Notes under the pieces: model-generated
Seen by the model: only the letters and a program-made list of their open reading frames with translations
The model's database searches: none
What the model was told of the DNA's origin: nothing
NCBI GenBank assembly: GCA_964603785.1
Contig: CAZRWD010000003.1
Coordinates: 62,001-126,000 of the forward strand
Direction of reading: 5' to 3'
Source of the DNA: CAZRWD01 sp964603785
Lineage (GTDB): Bacteria > Fermentibacterota > Fermentibacteria > Fermentibacterales > Fermentibacteraceae
DNA: 64,000 bases
Program-made: the position numbers and the translations under genes
Part shown: piece after piece, positions 34,193-43,433 of the stretch
Layout of the letters: each line of letters begins with the position of its first letter
Numbering within the stretch: position 1 is the first letter of the stretch

Positions 34193-37066
34193 GTGGCGGG
34201 GCCGGGAGTCTCCGGGTTCGTGTTGGAGTCCCAGGGGGTGCTCTCCTCCTGGGCCATGCCGTGGACGAGCTACAGGCACGGTCGCAACGGCCTCCGCGTC
34301 GTCCGGCTGATCCCCGGCGACGGCGAGCACTTCATCGGCATCTCCTTCAGGACGCCGGCCCGGGATCCCAGGGGGATACCCCATGTCCTGGAGCACGGCG
34401 TGCTCAACGGCTCGACCTCGTACCCGGTCAGGGACGCCTTCAACGAGCTGTGGCGCGGCTCGCTGCACACCCACCTGAACGCCGTCACCATGCCCGACAG
34501 GACCGTGTACTTCGCGGGCTCCACCAGCCCGGTGGACTTCACCAACCTGGCCGGAGTGTACCTGGACCTGGTCTTCAACCCCCTGCTGGACAGGCGCAGG
34601 CTGCTCCTGGAGTCGTTCCACCTCACCCCGGTCAGGCGCGGGAGGCGCTTCGCGGGTCTGCCCGGCGGCGTCGTCTACACCGAGATGAGAGGCTCCTACT
34701 CGGACCCCGAGGAGCTCGCGTTCCTGGCGCTGCAGGCCGCGATCCTCCCGGACACCCCCTACAGGAACGATCCGGGGGGCAACCCGACAGGGATGGCGAC
34801 GCTCTCCTGGGAGGACATCAAGGCTTACCACGAGGCCTTCTACCGGCCGTCCAACTGCCTCGTGATGCTCTACTCCGACATGGAGGAGGACATCCTGCTG
34901 GGCCTCCTGGACAGGGCGACCTCCGGAGCGGGGTCGGCGCCGGCGGCCGACTCGGCCATCCCCCTGCAGAAGCGCTGGGGAAGGCCCAGGAAGCTCAGGA
35001 TGTCAATCCCGTCAGGCCTGGACGGGGACCAGGCGAGCCTGTCCTGGCTGGTCGGCGAGACGGCGGACGGCAGGCGGGCGGCGATGATGCAGGTGATCGA
35101 GGACATCCTCCTCTCCGAGGCGGGCGACCTCGCCAGGGCGCTGCTGGAGAGCGGCCTGGGCGCGGACCTGACGGAAGGCACGGGGCTCGACCTGGACATG
35201 AGGGAGATGGTGTTCACCGCGGGTCTGCGGGGCTGCTCCCGCACCTCGGCCGGGGACGTCGGGCGGATCGTCCTGGAGACGCTGGAGCGCTTCGCGAGGG
35301 GGGGTCCCGATCCCGCGATGCTGGAGGCGGCGCTCAACTGGCTCTTCTTCAGGTACTCCGACAGGGTCGAGGACCTGCCCCTGAGGCTGTTCATGCGCTC
35401 GCTGAGAAGCTGGACCTACGACAGGCCGCCGGAGGTCTGGCTGGACCACGCCGCGACGGTCACGAGGCTCGCCGGGTCTCCCGGCCTGTCCCGGGAGTTG
35501 GCGGAATCCGTCAGGACCCTCCTCCTGGCCAACCCCCACAGGCTCGAGCTCCACTGCGTCCCCGGCCGCAGGCGCAGCGGGGAGCGGGTCTTCCTCCTGA
35601 GCGAGGGCTCCCTGCCCGGACTGCACGAGCAGGCCAGGTCCCTGGAGGAGTACTCGAGCGGCCGGGACAAGCCTTCGGAGCTGTCCCGCATACCCAGGCC
35701 GGGTCCCGCTGACCTCCCGCTGGAGGAGAGGGCCCCCGCCATGAGGGACGTCGACGCCGGGGGCTCGCGGGTCCGGATCGTGGAGGCGGCCGGCGGGAAC
35801 GCGTGGGTGGATCTGGCCTTCGATGCTGACCACCTCTCGAGGGAGGAGGACCTGCTGCTCCCCCTGGCGGCCAGGACCGTCACGGGCACCTCGGTCGGCG
35901 GCATGGACCACCGCGCCCTCTCGACCGCCATCGCGAGGTGCACGGGTGGGATAGACTGCGAGCCCCTGGGCTTCGACAGGGGACCCGGAAGGGGCAGGTC
36001 GGTCGTCGTGCTCTCCGCCGGCTTCGCGCCGGGCAGGACGGAGGAGGCCCTCTCGCTCGTCCGGTCCATCCTGCTGGAGGGTGATCCGCGCGACCCGGCC
36101 AGGCTCGATGAGATCGTGGGCGAGATGGCCGGCGACGCCTCCGCCGATCTGCTCCCCTCGGCGGACTGGTACGCGGGCCTGGCCGCATCCGCGGCCGTCT
36201 CGGGCAGGGCCGCCAGGAGGGAGACCTGGGAGGGCATGAGCCAGGTCCTGTTCCTTCGCGGGCTCGACAGGAGGCGCCCGCCCGGCCTCCCCGAGAGCCT
36301 CGTGCGCCTGAGGCGGACGATCTTCAGGAGGGGCGCCCTGTCCGCCTCGGTCTGCGCGCCGGCGTCCTGCATCGACGAGATCGTCCGCGGGATTGCCGCC
36401 CTCGCGGGAGACCTCCCCGGTGACGGTGCGCCCCCGCCTCCCGTCGAGCCCGTGCCGGCCGGCGGGACGAGGACCCTGATCCGCATGGAGGGCGCCGTCC
36501 CTTCGGTGGCCGTGGTCGCCCCCGCGCCCCTCCGCGACCATGGCGAATCCGCCGTCTTCACCGTCGGCACGACGGCGGTCTCCGACGGCATGCTCTACAG
36601 GAGGCTCAGGATGGCCGGAGGGGCCTACGAGGTCGGAGCCTGGCACGACTCCTCCTCCGGGCTCCTGCAGATATACAGCCACAGGGATCCTGATCCCGCG
36701 CGCACCCTGGCCCTTGTCCGGAGGCTCCCGGAGCTCCTTCCCGACGAGGGGCCCGGGGAGGAGGACGTCAGGCTCGCAATACTGTCGGCATTCTCGGCCA
36801 TGGAGCGCCCCCTGGGGCCGAGGGGCTGGTGCAGGACGGCGCTGGGGAGGATGCTCACCGGGCTCTTCCCGGAGGACATCTCCAGGGAGCGCAGGGCGAT
36901 CGCCTCGGTCACCCACCGTGAGATCGCCGCGAGGTACCCGGGACTTCTGGCGGAATCGCTGGGCGCGGCCGCCGAGGCGGTTGCGGCGCCAACTCCGGCA
37001 GTGCCCTCCCGCATCTTCGGGGAGGGCGCGCCGGTGCGCTCGATAAGCGCAGGGAGGCTCACATGA
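34193..37066 (+). CDS. M16C zinc metalloprotease (PreP-like)
   Basis: About 957 residues. The inverted zinc motif HxxEH is PHVLEHGVLNG, with the second ligand Glu in YTEMRGSYSD about 75 residues later; SLHTHLNAVTMPDRTVYF and DLAGVYLDLVFNP are also classic PreP/presequence-protease motifs. The C-terminal half carries the inactive pseudo-domain pair. GTG at 34193 has AAGGGGGT just upstream; ATG 34100 is in frame but has no ribosome-binding site and overlaps the regulator's promoter. The stop overlaps pyrE (ATGA). PreP proteins degrade free peptides. Confidence 0.88.
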   Translation: MAGPGVSGFVLESQGVLSSWAMPWTSYRHGRNGLRVVRLIPGDGEHFIGISFRTPARDPRGIPHVLEHGVLNGSTSYPVRDAFNELWRGSLHTHLNAVTMPDRTVYFAGSTSPVDFTNLAGVYLDLVFNPLLDRRRLLLESFHLTPVRRGRRFAGLPGGVVYTEMRGSYSDPEELAFLALQAAILPDTPYRNDPGGNPTGMATLSWEDIKAYHEAFYRPSNCLVMLYSDMEEDILLGLLDRATSGAGSAPAADSAIPLQKRWGRPRKLRMSIPSGLDGDQASLSWLVGETADGRRAAMMQVIEDILLSEAGDLARALLESGLGADLTEGTGLDLDMREMVFTAGLRGCSRTSAGDVGRIVLETLERFARGGPDPAMLEAALNWLFFRYSDRVEDLPLRLFMRSLRSWTYDRPPEVWLDHAATVTRLAGSPGLSRELAESVRTLLLANPHRLELHCVPGRRRSGERVFLLSEGSLPGLHEQARSLEEYSSGRDKPSELSRIPRPGPADLPLEERAPAMRDVDAGGSRVRIVEAAGGNAWVDLAFDADHLSREEDLLLPLAARTVTGTSVGGMDHRALSTAIARCTGGIDCEPLGFDRGPGRGRSVVVLSAGFAPGRTEEALSLVRSILLEGDPRDPARLDEIVGEMAGDASADLLPSADWYAGLAASAAVSGRAARRETWEGMSQVLFLRGLDRRRPPGLPESLVRLRRTIFRRGALSASVCAPASCIDEIVRGIAALAGDLPGDGAPPPPVEPVPAGGTRTLIRMEGAVPSVAVVAPAPLRDHGESAVFTVGTTAVSDGMLYRRLRMAGGAYEVGAWHDSSSGLLQIYSHRDPDPARTLALVRRLPELLPDEGPGEEDVRLAILSAFSAMERPLGPRGWCRTALGRMLTGLFPEDISRERRAIASVTHREIAARYPGLLAESLGAAAEAVAAPTPAVPSRIFGEGAPVRSISAGRLT

Positions 37067-37662
37067 ACAGCGACAGGGTCGTCGAGATACTCAGGGAGTG
37101 CGATGCCCTGCTGGAGGGGCATTTCAGGTACACCTCGGGCAGGCACGGCAGCGTCTACTTCGAGAAGATCCGCATCGCGCAGAAGCCCGCGCTCGTCCAC
37201 GAGCTGGGGGGGCTCATGGCGCGCGCCTTCGAGGCCGGGGCGGGCGGCATCGACCTGGTCTGCTCCCCCGCGTTCGGGGCGATCGTCTTCGGCTTCTCCA
37301 CCGCCCTTCACATGGGCCTGCCATTCGCCTTCCTCCAGAGGGGGACGGACGGTGCCATGGCCCTGAGGTCCGGCTTCACGGTGGTCGGGAGGGGGTCCCG
37401 CGTGCTGCTGGTGGAGGATGTCGCCACCACGGGCGGCAGCATCGCCGAATCGGTGCGGGCCATCGAGTCGAGAGGGGCGGAGGTGGTCGCGACAGGGCTT
37501 CTGGTGGACAGGACAGGCGGCACCCTCGACCCCGGGATGCCCTGGAAGGCCCTGCTCTCGGTCTCGGCGGAGAGCTGGGACCCTTCGGACTGCCCGCTCT
37601 GCAGGGAGGGTGTGCCGCTGTCTACTCCCGGGGCCTCCGGGAAGCCAGCGGGTCCTGCCTGA
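37063..37662 (+). CDS. pyrE: Orotate phosphoribosyltransferase
   Basis: The 199-residue protein transfers ribose-5-phosphate from PRPP to orotate. It has SGRHGSVYFEKIRI, CSPAFGAIVFGF, and the PRPP-binding motif VLLVEDVATTGGSIAES. The start ATG overlaps the protease stop. No other pyr biosynthetic gene is adjacent, so the pairing with a peptidase is probably incidental. The 3' end overlaps the convergent MtfA-like gene by 41 bases. Confidence 0.93.
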   Translation: MNSDRVVEILRECDALLEGHFRYTSGRHGSVYFEKIRIAQKPALVHELGGLMARAFEAGAGGIDLVCSPAFGAIVFGFSTALHMGLPFAFLQRGTDGAMALRSGFTVVGRGSRVLLVEDVATTGGSIAESVRAIESRGAEVVATGLLVDRTGGTLDPGMPWKALLSVSAESWDPSDCPLCREGVPLSTPGASGKPAGPA

Positions 37663-38506
37663 AGACCCTCTCCAGGCCTGCGTAGAGGGAGGGGCGCCTC
37701 GAGGCCAGGAGCCCCGGGTCGGTGAAGAACATCGCCGCGGCGTCGGCGAAGAACTCCGAGGCATGGGCGTACTCGACGCGGCGGGCCGGGCCCTCCGCGG
37801 GCAGGCCTGCGGGCATCTCGACCTCCATCACAGCCCTCCATTCGTTCGCGGAGGCGCGGTCGAGCTGATCCGGCACCCCGTCGGCGTCCCTCACCCCGTC
37901 CAGGACGTGCGCGAACTCGTGCAGGGCCAGGACAGCCCCCGGGAATCCCTCCAGGTGGGGCAGCGACAGGATCACCGGGCCGAGCCCGTGCGCCATCCCC
38001 AGTACCCCTCCCCCGCCCCTGCCCGTAACCAGGCGGAACGATCCGTCCCCCTCGAAGATCCCTGGATAGACGAGCACCTCGCCGAAGGGGGGGTACTCCC
38101 ACTCCGGCCTGCCCCGGACCAGCGTCACGGCCGCAGACGCCACCAGGGCCCTGGTCCGCGGCGAGACCGGCGCCCCGGCCACGCCGGTCACGGGGTGCTC
38201 GGCGAGGAAGACGGCGCAGAGACGCGCCAGCTCCTCCCGCTCCGCATCGTCCAGGAGCGCGTGCATGGGGGCGACGACGGGAAGGTGCTCCATCACGCCG
38301 GCGCCCGGCCCGGCCTCGGCGGCCCTTCTCCGGGCAAGCTGCCTCCCCCTCCAGATCCGGTGCTCCAGGGCACCCACCGCCCAGACGAGGGGGATCCCGA
38401 GGAGGGTCCGTCCGCCGGCAAGCGCGAAGGGCAGGCTTGCCGCGCAGCAGGCGATGACGGAGAGATGGAGCCTGCGGGACAGGTCGTGGTCGGCGGGGAT
38501 CCTCAA
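37622..38506 (-). CDS. MtfA-like zinc peptidase
   Basis: The 294-residue product has an N-terminal hydrophobic segment (VIACCAASLPFALAGG), then the M90-type gluzincin motif HEFAHVLDGVRDADGVP and the downstream Glu in ASEFFADAAAMFF, the pattern of MtfA. MtfA in E. coli binds Mlc and has aminopeptidase activity; here the regulator partner is unknown. TTG at 38506 overlaps the preceding gene's stop (TTGA). The extra membrane anchor is common in homologues outside enterobacteria. Confidence 0.86.
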   Translation of the reverse strand: MRIPADHDLSRRLHLSVIACCAASLPFALAGGRTLLGIPLVWAVGALEHRIWRGRQLARRRAAEAGPGAGVMEHLPVVAPMHALLDDAEREELARLCAVFLAEHPVTGVAGAPVSPRTRALVASAAVTLVRGRPEWEYPPFGEVLVYPGIFEGDGSFRLVTGRGGGGVLGMAHGLGPVILSLPHLEGFPGAVLALHEFAHVLDGVRDADGVPDQLDRASANEWRAVMEVEMPAGLPAEGPARRVEYAHASEFFADAAAMFFTDPGLLASRRPSLYAGLERVFRQDPLASRRPRE

Positions 38507-40095
38507 GGGGTGGTCGGGAGGACCCCGAGGACGACGGCCTCGAGAGCCGGGTCGAAGGAGACGGAGAACACGGGGGCCGTCGCGTGCCCGGCGGCCGCGG
38601 CGGCGGACCGGACCGCCCCGATGTCGCGCAGGGGCGATACGATCACCGGGGAGAGGCCGTCGAAGGCGTCCAGGGCGGTCGCCAGCTCCGCAGTGCTGTC
38701 CGCCAGCACGACCGGGGTGCCGGCCGCCTGGAGCGACGCGAACTCCCCGGGCAGCTCCCAGGATGTGGCGATGACGGCGCCGCCGAGCCTCCCTGTCTCC
38801 TCGACGAGTCTCTCCGACCGCAGCCGCTTGACCTCGAGGAAGCCGACGGAAACCGCGGACACCACCAGCAGCGGCAGGACCGCGGGGGCGGCCCTGCGCA
38901 GGGGCCGCACGGCCACGGCAGCGAGCATCACGAGGGGCGGGAGCAGGAGCCTGGAGCCCCAGGCGACATCCTGTGCGTGCATGGGATCCATCACCGCCAG
39001 CAACGCGGCGAGCGCCGCCGCCGGCGCGATCCAGTCGCGCCCCGGCCTGCCCGCGAGCCACAGGACCGGAAGGGTGACGAGGGGGTGCTTGAGCTCCAGG
39101 AGCGACAGCAGCGGGAACCCACGCAGGGCCGGCAGCACCGCCAGCGCCGCCGAGATCCACAGCCCGGCCGCCGAGACCGCCCGCGCCCGGCGCGAATCCC
39201 CCCGCGAGACTGCCCACACGGCCCAGAGGCCCAGGCCGGCGACGACCTGCAGCAGGACGGGCTCGCCGGGAAGGCACGACAGCAGGCATGTGCGCAGGAC
39301 GAAGAGCTTCCTCCAGACGATTCCCGTCCCGGCGAATCCGTAGAGGCCCTGCTCCGTGCCGCTCGCGGCGAGGTGCGTGCCCAGCCACTCCCCGGTGAGG
39401 AGCTTCTGCAGGCCGAGGAAGGCGAGCGCACAGGCGGCGGCAGCCGCCACCGGCGCCCAGGGTCTCCTCCGCCACCCGTGGACCAGCAGCAGCGGCACGA
39501 ACACCAGGCACTCCTCGCGCATGAGCCCCGCGGCGAAGACCAGCGCGAGAGGCAGGACCCTCCCGCGCCCCTCCGAGACGGCCAGCCACGCCAGGGCGCA
39601 GAGGGCCATGGCCGGCAGGTGCGACCAGAAGACCTGGCTGTAGAAGAGCAGGGGCGTCCCGACGAGGAGCAGAAGCCCCGGGCCCTCCCGATCCGTCCCC
39701 GCACGGGCGCGGATGCGTGACAGGGCCGCGAGCAGCACCATGCACGACGCGGCCGGAAGCAAAAAGAGCCCAGGGCGGCCGAAGAGCCCGTACAGGGGGG
39801 TGGTGAGCAGCGGGAACAGCGGGGAGTACTGCGCGAAGAGCCTGCCGTCCCTCACGAAGCCGTAGTGGTGCGGGAGGGGCCTGAGCGACGGGGCCTCCGG
39901 GCCCAGCGCCTCCGCGCCGGGGAAGGGGACGGCGGGGGGCAGCTCGAACCGGGCTGACAGGGCCTCGACCTGCAGGAAGGCGTAGGCCTCGTCCATGATC
40001 CAGAAGCCCCCGGGCGACAGGGAGGCAACGGCCCAGAGGACCGCGGCGAGGAGCACGGGCGCCCCGAGCCGGCGGAGGGCCCCGGGCGATCTCAC
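38503..40095 (-). CDS. Polytopic membrane protein, GT39-like
   Basis: The 530-residue product has about ten to twelve hydrophobic helices. An early loop with FWIMDEAYAFLQVEALS has the acidic residues expected of the first extracytoplasmic loop of GT-C glycosyltransferases (DExY), and a YSPLFPLLTTPLYGLFG turn follows. The C-terminal ~100 residues are soluble (VVLADSTAELATALDAF). Function as a mannosyl- or undecaprenyl-glycosyl transferase is only inference from the fold. GTG at 40095 overlaps the CYTH gene (GTGA). Confidence 0.68.
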   Translation of the reverse strand: MRSPGALRRLGAPVLLAAVLWAVASLSPGGFWIMDEAYAFLQVEALSARFELPPAVPFPGAEALGPEAPSLRPLPHHYGFVRDGRLFAQYSPLFPLLTTPLYGLFGRPGLFLLPAASCMVLLAALSRIRARAGTDREGPGLLLLVGTPLLFYSQVFWSHLPAMALCALAWLAVSEGRGRVLPLALVFAAGLMREECLVFVPLLLVHGWRRRPWAPVAAAAACALAFLGLQKLLTGEWLGTHLAASGTEQGLYGFAGTGIVWRKLFVLRTCLLSCLPGEPVLLQVVAGLGLWAVWAVSRGDSRRARAVSAAGLWISAALAVLPALRGFPLLSLLELKHPLVTLPVLWLAGRPGRDWIAPAAALAALLAVMDPMHAQDVAWGSRLLLPPLVMLAAVAVRPLRRAAPAVLPLLVVSAVSVGFLEVKRLRSERLVEETGRLGGAVIATSWELPGEFASLQAAGTPVVLADSTAELATALDAFDGLSPVIVSPLRDIGAVRSAAAAAGHATAPVFSVSFDPALEAVVLGVLPTTP

Positions 40096-40601
40096 CCGCG
40101 GGCCTCCCTCTCGAGCTCGAGGTAGTTCTTCGTGATGACCGCCGACCTGTCGAACCCGAGTGCCTTCACGGCCTCCTCCAGGGATGCAGTGTCGGAGGCC
40201 TCCAGCTCGACGAAGGTCCCGAACCAGAGGGTGTCGAGGCAGACCTTCACCGCGCCGAGCATCCCGGTGCGCCTCGTCTTCGAGTACCTGGCCACGACCC
40301 CGTATCCCAGCGCCCCCAGGAGCGCCTCCAGCTCGCGCGGCGTGCAGTCCGCGGCCGTCTCGTGCTCGCGGCGCACCTTCACGGAGGGGTCCGGCACCGG
40401 GACCTTCACGGTCAGCACCGTAGACCCGCCCTCGTCACGGACCCTGAGCAGGATCCCCCCCGCGCCGAGGCTGCGGTCGGGCAGGTCGAGGACGGAGTTG
40501 CTCTCGGCTACGGGCTCCGAGAGCGCGACGCCGCGCTCCTCCAGGAGCCTCTCGGCGGAGGAGGGGTCTTCGAACCGGAACTTGAGCTCGCACTCCAGCA
40601 T
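40092..40601 (-). CDS. CYTH-domain protein (class IV adenylate cyclase/triphosphatase-like)
   Basis: The 169-residue product starts MLECELKFRF, the N-terminal ExExK motif of the CYTH tunnel, followed by LLRVRDEGGSTVLTVKVP, VRREHET, and FVELEASD near the end. CYTH enzymes include CyaB-type adenylate cyclases and inorganic/thiamine triphosphatases; sequence alone does not decide between them. It precedes the GT39-like gene in a three-gene minus-strand unit. Confidence 0.85.
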   Translation of the reverse strand: MLECELKFRFEDPSSAERLLEERGVALSEPVAESNSVLDLPDRSLGAGGILLRVRDEGGSTVLTVKVPVPDPSVKVRREHETAADCTPRELEALLGALGYGVVARYSKTRRTGMLGAVKVCLDTLWFGTFVELEASDTASLEEAVKALGFDRSAVITKNYLELEREARG

Positions 40602-40626
40602 CGGGCCTCCCGTCGAAGGTGCCGGT

Positions 40627-40655
40627 TTGACCGTTCTGGAGCCATAAACTACATT
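40627..40655 (+). promoter_or_regulatory. Promoter of tRNA-Ser(UGA)
   Basis: TTGACC (40627-40632) and TACATT (40650-40655) are separated by 17 bases, matching the consensus at five and four positions. The start would fall about 40662, four bases before the tRNA. Confidence 0.65.
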
Positions 40656-40665
40656 CCCGCAGGGT

Positions 40666-40749
40666 GGAGGACTAGTCTAACGGTAAGGCAGCGGATTTGA
40701 AATCCGCCGGGCATTGCCCATCGGGGTTCGAATCCCCGGTCCTCCGCCA
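40666..40749 (+). tRNA. tRNA-Ser (anticodon UGA)
   Basis: Class II tRNA: acceptor GGAGGAC/GTCCTCC, discriminator G, encoded CCA (40747-40749), anticodon stem GCGGA/TCCGC with loop TTTGAAA (UGA), long variable arm GGGCATTGCCC, and T loop GTTCGAA. The anticodon is UGA, not UCA, so it is serine rather than selenocysteine. It flanks a lower-G+C segment. Confidence 0.96.
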
Positions 40750-41379
40750 CCCCCCCGGACCCCTTCGGGTTTGAAATCGTTGAAATTCGCTTTGCAACCT
40801 GCTGTCGTGCAACGCCATGAAAACGGCCCTGCACACATCCTCCACCCCCGCGCTGAAGCCACCTGATTCTGCCCCGATGGACGCGAGGGCGAGCATCCAT
40901 AACCGGCCGGAGCAGCACAGTCACTGGGGTGGTGCCGGGACAGTCGTTCGAACCTGGCCGGTCTCCTGCCTTGTGGAACCTTCATCCTGGCCGGGGGCAG
41001 AATGATACACGAGCACGAGGGCCGAAAGGCAACGGAAAGCGGATGATATCCCGCATAGCAAACATGATCACGAGAATCCATATCCCCTGGAATGCCGCCT
41101 CACCGTACGTGCGGCTCTCGGCTGAACGAACCTGTGACAACAGGGAGGCGACCGCGATGCGACCTCCTGTCCAAGCCATGGCGTGTCCTTCCGCGAGATA
41201 GGCGTGATCTGCTTAGCTATCGATATCGTGTCAAACCGAGGTTATGCCGCCTTGGACGGACTGCCAGGTGAGCATTGACGGCGATTCCCGGTAGCGTTCT
41301 CTTAACGGGCAGGTTATGAGACAGGCTCGACATTCAGATGGGGGAAAGGGGGTAACGGAGGTTGTACGGACGACTCGCT
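40750..41379. other. Lower-G+C gene-poor region downstream of tRNA-Ser
   Basis: About 630 bases without a convincing gene. G+C content is visibly lower than elsewhere. A weak ACCC/GGGT hairpin follows the tRNA (about 40758-40772). Several short open frames exist on both strands, but none has a ribosome-binding site or recognisable motif. A TTGACG element occurs near 41276 without a good -10 partner. I see no repeat of the tRNA 3' end at the far side of the island. Confidence 0.5.
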
Positions 41380-42701
<1,322 letters not shown>

Positions 42702-42989
42702 CCATCGTAACTCATCCAGACCTGCGGGGTATCGACGACCTCTCTGCCGATGACTTCCCACGACCGCCATGCATCTGTCCTCGGCCGTGGATGAAGCCGG
42801 GGGTGTAATCGATCCAGGGAGTTCTCGTCCAGGATCGCCGTAGCAACGGCGCCGTGTCTGATGTCTGCCGAGGGCCACAGACTGGTGTGGATCGACTCCA
42901 CTCCGTGCGAGAGAAGGATCGCCCAGTCAGGCATCGCGAGCAGCCCCGGGGCTTTGACCGCACCCCTCCCCGGGAGGTACATTCCGGGC
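42702..42989. other. Intergenic segment between sulfatase-like gene and GroES-like gene
   Basis: About 290 bases with no gene that I can support. The minus strand has an open stretch (about 42800-43010) with protein-like residues that loses its frame, possibly a decayed remnant. G+C rises toward the normal level here, so the boundary of the lower-G+C segment falls in or near it. Confidence 0.4.
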
Positions 42990-43400
42990 ATGGAAGACGC
43001 CCTGATCATCGGCAAGAAGCATCTCCTGGTGGTGGGCGACAGGCTGCTCGTCTCGCCGACCTCGTCCGGCGAGCGGACCCATACGGGGCTCTACCTGCCC
43101 GACTCCGCCGCCGACGGGAAGCACATCTCCGGGGGCTGGGTCGAGGCGGTCGGGCCGGGCTACCCGGTATCCATATCGGGAGCGGGGGACGAGGAGCCCT
43201 GGAAGCCTGCCCCCGCCGCGCGCCAGAGGTACATCGCCCTCCAGGCCAAGAAGGGCGACTACGTCATGTACATACGCAGCAGCGCATTCGAGCTTAATCT
43301 CGAGGGGAAGAAGTACTTCGTGGTTCCCTACTCCTCGGTCCTCGTCCTGCTGAGGGAGGACTGGGAGACTCCCGGACTCGACAGGGAGGAGCCACTCTAG
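42990..43400 (+). CDS. GroES/Cpn10-like protein
   Basis: The 136-residue product has the GroES pattern: VVGDRLLVSPTSSGERTHTG, LYLPDSAADGKHISGGWVEA, VGPGY, KKGDYVMYIRSSAFELNLEG and YFVVPYSSVLVLLRED. It is longer than GroES (~95 residues), with an N-terminal extension and an insertion (GAGDEEPWKPAPAARQ) after the mobile-loop strand. No groEL lies nearby. ATG 42990 has GGGAGG twelve bases upstream, a long spacing; no nearer start is better. Orphan Cpn10-like proteins are known in several phyla, but the partner here is unknown. Confidence 0.82.
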   Translation: MEDALIIGKKHLLVVGDRLLVSPTSSGERTHTGLYLPDSAADGKHISGGWVEAVGPGYPVSISGAGDEEPWKPAPAARQRYIALQAKKGDYVMYIRSSAFELNLEGKKYFVVPYSSVLVLLREDWETPGLDREEPL

Positions 43401-43433
43401 CGGCTTCCGGCGCAGGAGGCGAATCGGAGGAGC

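Noticed and set aside
40666..40749. Selenocysteine tRNA
   Set aside because: Anticodon loop TTTGAAA gives UGA, not UCA, and the acceptor and T stems have ordinary serine lengths.
40930..40955. GGTTCGAAC with a nearby CCA on the minus strand, resembling a tRNA T arm
   Set aside because: The T-stem halves do not pair and no acceptor stem or D arm is present, so it is not a tRNA. It could be a chance motif.
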